Part shown: one piece after another, positions 5,112-8,474 of the stretch
How the letters are laid out: each line of letters begins with the position of its first letter
Position numbering within the stretch: the stretch's first letter is position 1
Assembly (NCBI GenBank): GCA_031271475.1
Contig: JAISVP010000094.1
Location: 1 to 8,474 of the forward strand
Direction: 5' to 3'
Origin: Oscillospiraceae bacterium
GTDB taxonomy: Bacteria; Bacillota; Clostridia; Oscillospirales; Ruminococcaceae
Length of the DNA: 8,474 bases
Notes under the pieces: model-generated
The model's input: the letters and a program-made list of their open reading frames with translations, nothing else
Told to the model about the DNA's origin: nothing
Database searches by the model: none
Translations under genes and position numbers: made by a program

Positions 5112-5984
5112 ATGACTCATATAATAAATGTTTTAAAAGGTTCCGTAATCGGTATTGCCAATGCTATTCCCGGCGTAAGCGGCGGTACCATGATGGTTGT
5201 GCTGAAGGTTTTCGACAGAATAATGGAGAGCTTTACCGGGATTAAACAGTTTAAAAAGAATCTTCTGTTTCTTGTCACTGTGGGTTTGGGAATCGGTATC
5301 GGGATATTGATTACATTTAAACTGCTCTCTGTTGCTTTTGACCGTTTTTATGTTCAGATTCAGTTCTTTTTCCTTGGGGTTATTCTTGCGACACTGCCGC
5401 TGGTCTTTAAAATTGCTTACAATCCCGAAAAAAGCGGATCCCGGAAGTTTAAGCCCGCGGATATACTGCCGTTTGCCGCCGGAATAGCTGTTATACTGCT
5501 TGTTTCATTTGCCGGAGACAGAAGTGACGCGGCGGTAATTACCGCTCTTACACCCGGGAATTTCGCGTTTTTGTTCTTTGCCGGGGTTATCGGATGTATT
5601 GCTATGCTTTTACCCGGATTAAGCGGAAGTCTTGTACTGGTGATTCTGGGGGCATATGAAAGCGTTTCGAGAGCCGCGGACTTCCAGAACCTTAATATAC
5701 CGGTTCTTATTCCGGCAATACTGGGAATAGCGGTGGGCTTTATTGCCGGGGCAAAGCTTATTACTGCCTGTCTGAAAAAATTCTATACCGGAACGTATTG
5801 CCTTATACTCGGGCTTATTACCGGGTCGCTGTACGCGGTATATCCCAAACCGCCGGGGGAAACTTTTACTTTTTCCAATGGCCCGGCTGCCGCTGCCGCA
5901 ATAGGTGCATTTGCCGTGGGAATCGGCGTTGTAATTCTTATGGAGTTTATATCTAAAAAGCAAGCCATAAAATCAGAAAACTAA
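5112..5984 (+). CDS. popT: DUF368 family undecaprenyl-phosphate translocase (PopT type)
   Basis: A 290-residue polytopic membrane protein of the DUF368 family. Members (PopT) were shown to return undecaprenyl phosphate, the lipid carrier of wall synthesis, across the membrane. Two related signature motifs are visible: PGVSGGT at residues 20-26, following GIANAI, and PGLSGS at 168-173, as expected for a protein built from two inverted halves. Eight or so hydrophobic segments fill most of the rest, and the short tail is basic (ISKKQAIK). The ATG at 5112 has AAGGAG seven bases upstream and a sigma-A promoter at 5035. The last six codons and the stop lie inside the first unit of a 37-bp tandem repeat. 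The gene is followed by fhs on the same strand with no clear terminator between. Family assignment is firm; the exact substrate is inferred from the family. Confidence 0.92.
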   Translation: MTHIINVLKGSVIGIANAIPGVSGGTMMVVLKVFDRIMESFTGIKQFKKNLLFLVTVGLGIGIGILITFKLLSVAFDRFYVQIQFFFLGVILATLPLVFKIAYNPEKSGSRKFKPADILPFAAGIAVILLVSFAGDRSDAAVITALTPGNFAFLFFAGVIGCIAMLLPGLSGSLVLVILGAYESVSRAADFQNLNIPVLIPAILGIAVGFIAGAKLITACLKKFYTGTYCLILGLITGSLYAVYPKPPGETFTFSNGPAAAAAIGAFAVGIGVVILMEFISKKQAIKSEN

Positions 5985-6076
5985 CGGTTTTAAGCCGAAC
6001 GTCATAAATGCGGAAGATTAACGGTTTTAAGCCGAACGTCATAAAATCAGAAAACTAACAGTTTTAATCCCTAAAT
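5966..6076 (+). repeat. Three 37-bp tandem repeats spanning the popT end and the fhs leader
   Basis: Units at 5966-6002, 6003-6039 and 6040-6076 each begin CATAAA. Units 1 and 2 share an identical 27-base block (5982-6008 equals 6019-6045); units 1 and 3 share 27 of 28 bases (5966-5993 against 6040-6067). Unit 3 diverges in its last nine bases. Unit 1 holds the end of popT. Each of the first two units contains CGGTTTTAAGCCG, whose ends can pair as a short stem. There is no T tract suggesting a terminator. The array fills most of the space before fhs. Confidence 0.92.
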
Positions 6077-6100
6077 TATAAAAGCAGGAGAAGAAAGCAT

Positions 6101-7756
6101 ATGAAAACAGATATAGAGATCGCACAGAGTGCGGAAATAAAACCGATAACCGAAATAGCCGCCGGACTTGGTATAGATTATGCCGATACAGAACCTTACG
6201 GGCATTACAAGGCAAAACTCAATATTCAGGAAACCGGGAAAAAACCCGGGAAACTGATTCTTGTTACCGCTATTAACCCCACTCCTGCCGGAGAGGGCAA
6301 AACTACCGTAAGCACCGGACTTGCTCAGGCTATGGCTAAAATAAACAAAAAGGCGGTGCTTGCGTTAAGGGAACCGTCTTTGGGTCCCGTGTTCGGAATT
6401 AAAGGCGGAGCGGCAGGGGGCGGTTACTCGCAGGTAATCCCTATGGAGGATATCAATCTGCATTTTACCGGGGATTTACATGCCGTTACCGCCGCTAACA
6501 ACCTTATATGCGCAATAACTGATAACCATATTCAGCAGGGCAATCAGCTGAATATCGACCCCAGACGCATACTTATAAAACGCTGTCTGGATATGAACGA
6601 CAGGGCATTGCGGCATACCGTAATCGGTCTTGGCGGCAAGCCTAACGGAATCCCGCGTGAGGACGGCTTTAATATTACGGTTGCTTCCGAAATCATGGCT
6701 ATTCTTTGCCTTGCCGGAAACCTTTCGGATTTAAAACGCAGAATAGGGAATATACTTGTGGCATACGGTACCGCCGGGGAGCCTGTTTTTGCAAAGGACT
6801 TAAATGTCCAAGGAGCCGCCGCCGCATTGCTGAAGGACGCGTTTAAGCCCAATTTAGTTCAGACACTTGAAAATACTCCTGTGCTCATTCACGGCGGCCC
6901 GTTCGCAAATATCGCACACGGGTGCAATTCCTTAAGGGCTACCCGGCTTGCATTGGAGCTTGGGGACTGGTGCATTACGGAAGCCGGATTCGGTTCGGAT
7001 TTGGGGGCTGAAAAGTTCTTTGACATAAAATGCCGTATGGGAGATTTGAAACCGAACTGCGCCGTTATTGTCGCTACCGTGCGTGCTCTTAAATACGGGG
7101 GCGGTGTTCCCAAAGCCGACCTCGGAAAAGAAAATGTTGACGCGGTGGTCAAAGGTGCGGAAAACCTGCGTGTGCATATTGAAAATATTGCGAAATTCGG
7201 CGTGCCCGCAATTGTTGCCCTTAACCGCTTTCATACGGATACTCAGCAGGAACTTGACGCGGTTATCCGGATTTGCGAACAGCTTAATACCCCGGTATCC
7301 CTTACGGAAGTGTTTGCCAAAGGCGGGAACGGCGGTATTGACTTGGCTGAAAAGGTATGCCGCATATGCGAGGGTGAAAGCGGATTCGCTCCGCTCTATG
7401 ACGTGGATCTCTCCATTAGGGAAAAAATAAATATTATTGCAACAGAAATATACCGTGCGGACGGTGCGGACTTCACTTCCGCCGCCGATAAGGCAATTGC
7501 GGAAATTGAAAAACTCGGAATGGGAAATGTTCCGGTATGCATTGCCAAAACACAGTATTCACTCTCGGATAACCCTTTGCTTACCGGGAAACCCGAAGGC
7601 TTCCGGATTACCGTGCGCGATGTCAGAATAGCGGCGGGTGCGGGGTTCGCCGTTGTATATACCGGGGATATTATGACTATGCCCGGACTTCCCAAAGCCC
7701 CTGCCGCGCTTACTATTGACTGCGATGACGGCGGGCGGATAACAGGTTTGTTTTAG
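6101..7756 (+). CDS. fhs: Formate-tetrahydrofolate ligase
   Basis: Cytoplasmic enzyme that joins formate to tetrahydrofolate using ATP, giving 10-formyl-THF for purines, initiator tRNA and one-carbon or acetogenic metabolism. The protein is 551 residues, the family's usual size. The ATP-binding loop TPAGEGKTT is at residues 61-69. The first family signature, [13 protein letters not shown], follows near residue 97-109. The second, [13 protein letters not shown], is at 324-336; its usual Asn/His before the double Gly is Gly here. Other conserved stretches visible are [14 protein letters not shown] and [12 protein letters not shown] near the C-terminus. The ATG at 6101 has AGGAG at 6086-6090. 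Alone this gene does not prove acetogenesis, since many Clostridia use it for biosynthesis or glycine and purine fermentation. Confidence 0.98.
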   Translation: MKTDIEIAQSAEIKPITEIAAGLGIDYADTEPYGHYKAKLNIQETGKKPGKLILVTAINPTPAGEGKTTVSTGLAQAMAKINKKAVLALREPSLGPVFGIKGGAAGGGYSQVIPMEDINLHFTGDLHAVTAANNLICAITDNHIQQGNQLNIDPRRILIKRCLDMNDRALRHTVIGLGGKPNGIPREDGFNITVASEIMAILCLAGNLSDLKRRIGNILVAYGTAGEPVFAKDLNVQGAAAALLKDAFKPNLVQTLENTPVLIHGGPFANIAHGCNSLRATRLALELGDWCITEAGFGSDLGAEKFFDIKCRMGDLKPNCAVIVATVRALKYGGGVPKADLGKENVDAVVKGAENLRVHIENIAKFGVPAIVALNRFHTDTQQELDAVIRICEQLNTPVSLTEVFAKGGNGGIDLAEKVCRICEGESGFAPLYDVDLSIREKINIIATEIYRADGADFTSAADKAIAEIEKLGMGNVPVCIAKTQYSLSDNPLLTGKPEGFRITVRDVRIAAGAGFAVVYTGDIMTMPGLPKAPAALTIDCDDGGRITGLF

Positions 7757-7831
7757 TCGGCTGTGACCAGATTTTGAATAGATTGGGAACAGTGCCGCAT
7801 AACATAATATACTTAAAAAGGAGGAATTGGA

Positions 7832-8332
7832 ATGAAAAATTTAAACATGCCGCCGAAACTCGGCGGCGGGGATGAGGACATGGACTACAAGTCCCTGTAC
7901 TATTACCTGACCGGGCAAATGTCAGTAACTGTTGAGGTGCTTAATTTGGCATCTGAAAATCTTGTTTCTTCAAGTGATACGGCTGTATTTGCGTCTGAAA
8001 GCAATATTTTAACTGCCAAAAATACGGCTGCGGAAATTGTTTTAAAAGCTAAAAATGATGCGGAAGAGGCTGCTTTAAGTGCCAAAAATGAAGCAGAAGA
8101 GGCTAAAAATTGCGCCGAACAAGCCGAGCTAATTGCAAAAAATTACGCAAAACAAGCCGAGCTGGAGGCTCAAAACGCAATTAAGGAAGCCGAAGCGGTC
8201 GCCGCAACCGTCAAGTCCGCAATTGAAAGTGTCCGGGAAACCGCAAAGGCTGTCGCCGAGGTAAGAGACAAAATGAAATCTATGCTCGTTAGGGAAATTC
8301 CCGTTATTGAAGATAAAAATGATGAGCAGTAA
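7832..8332 (+). CDS. Alanine-rich helical protein with 11-residue repeats, unknown function
   Basis: A 166-residue protein. The ATG at 7832 has a full AAGGAGG (7818-7824). Residues 11-17 are Gly/Asp-rich. Residues 18-40 (MDYKSLYYYLTGQMSVTVEV...) resemble the start of the protein at 102-464. Residues 62-127 form about six 11-residue repeats (AKNTAAEIVLK, AKNDAEEAALS, AKNEAEEAKNC, AEQAELIAKNY and so on). Eleven-residue periods are typical of long amphipathic helices such as group 3 LEA proteins and right-handed coiled coils. The tail is acidic (IEDKNDEQ). There is no signal peptide or membrane span. It follows fhs after 75 bases with no clear terminator or strong promoter, and its end overlaps the start of tsaE. 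I cannot name a function; a filament, a desiccation-protection role or a protein scaffold are all possible. Confidence 0.8.
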   Translation: MKNLNMPPKLGGGDEDMDYKSLYYYLTGQMSVTVEVLNLASENLVSSSDTAVFASESNILTAKNTAAEIVLKAKNDAEEAALSAKNEAEEAKNCAEQAELIAKNYAKQAELEAQNAIKEAEAVAATVKSAIESVRETAKAVAEVRDKMKSMLVREIPVIEDKNDEQ

Positions 8333-8474
8333 ATTCCCTGTCACTCATATTACATCTTCTCCCGAACAAACCGAGCGGATCGGGCTTGAGTTCGGGAAGA
8401 CATTGAAAAGCGGCGATGTTATCGCTTATTTCGGCGGTATGGGCGCGGGGAAAACCGCCTTTACACGGGGGCTT
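8319..8474 (+). CDS. tsaE: tRNA t6A biosynthesis ATPase TsaE (3' partial)
   Basis: The first 52 residues of the P-loop ATPase that works with TsaB and TsaD to form threonylcarbamoyl-adenosine at position 37 of ANN-decoding tRNAs. The Walker A motif GGMGAGKTAFTRG is at residues 39-51, with the usual TsaE lead-in LKSGDVIAYF. Two adjacent ATG codons (8319 and 8322) can serve as start; either overlaps the end of the previous gene by 11 to 14 bases, so translational coupling is likely. There is no good independent ribosome site. The gene leaves the window in frame. Confidence 0.93.
   Translation, partial: MMSSKFPVTHITSSPEQTERIGLEFGKTLKSGDVIAYFGGMGAGKTAFTRGL

Noticed and set aside
5966..6076. CRISPR array
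   Set aside because: The units are adjacent tandem copies with no spacers, only three in number.
7757..7831. Promoter for the alanine-rich protein
   Set aside because: TTGAAT and TATACT-like boxes exist but none has acceptable spacing; read-through from fhs is as likely.

Overview
The window looks like chromosome of an anaerobic, spore-forming member of the Firmicutes (class Clostridia; an Oscillospirales-like lineage is a guess). The evidence is a monomer-sized [FeFe] hydrogenase, formate-tetrahydrofolate ligase, the sporulation genes yabP and yabQ next to a divIC-type division gene, strong Shine-Dalgarno sites, and textbook sigma-A promoters. Most genes have moderate GC; one gene (3144-3863) is clearly AT-rich.

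Layout. (a) 1-2445, plus strand: the tail of a small acidic protein gene, a tandem paralogue of it (102-464), a 63-residue protein with an antitoxin-like N-terminus (537-728), and a 577-residue [FeFe] hydrogenase (712-2445) whose start overlaps the end of the small gene. A rho-independent terminator closes this run. (b) 2517-3029, plus strand: a small two-helix membrane protein with its own promoter. (c) 3075-3926, plus strand: an AT-rich unknown gene with a perfect sigma-A promoter and its own strong hairpin terminator; it looks like an acquired single-gene cassette. (d) 4966-3935, minus strand: yabP, yabQ and a DivIC/FtsB-like gene. The last has its own near-consensus vegetative promoter overlapping the yabQ stop codon. 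(e) 5035-7756, plus strand: a DUF368 (PopT-type) undecaprenyl-phosphate translocase, three 37-bp tandem repeats, and fhs. (f) 7832-8474, plus strand: an alanine-rich helical protein with 11-residue repeats, overlapping the start of tsaE, which runs off the window.

How the genes fit together. The hydrogenase disposes of fermentation electrons as H2 and Fhs feeds formate into one-carbon folate metabolism. PopT recycles the lipid carrier for wall synthesis, DivIC serves septation, YabP and YabQ serve spore development, and TsaE serves the tRNA t6A modification. These are ordinary housekeeping functions.

The least explained material is the set of small helical, repeat-bearing, acidic-tailed proteins at both ends of the window, which seem to share an N-terminal motif; the AT-rich cassette; and the 37-bp repeat array. 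I see no CRISPR array, transposase, tRNA or rRNA. No complete new multi-gene system is evident.
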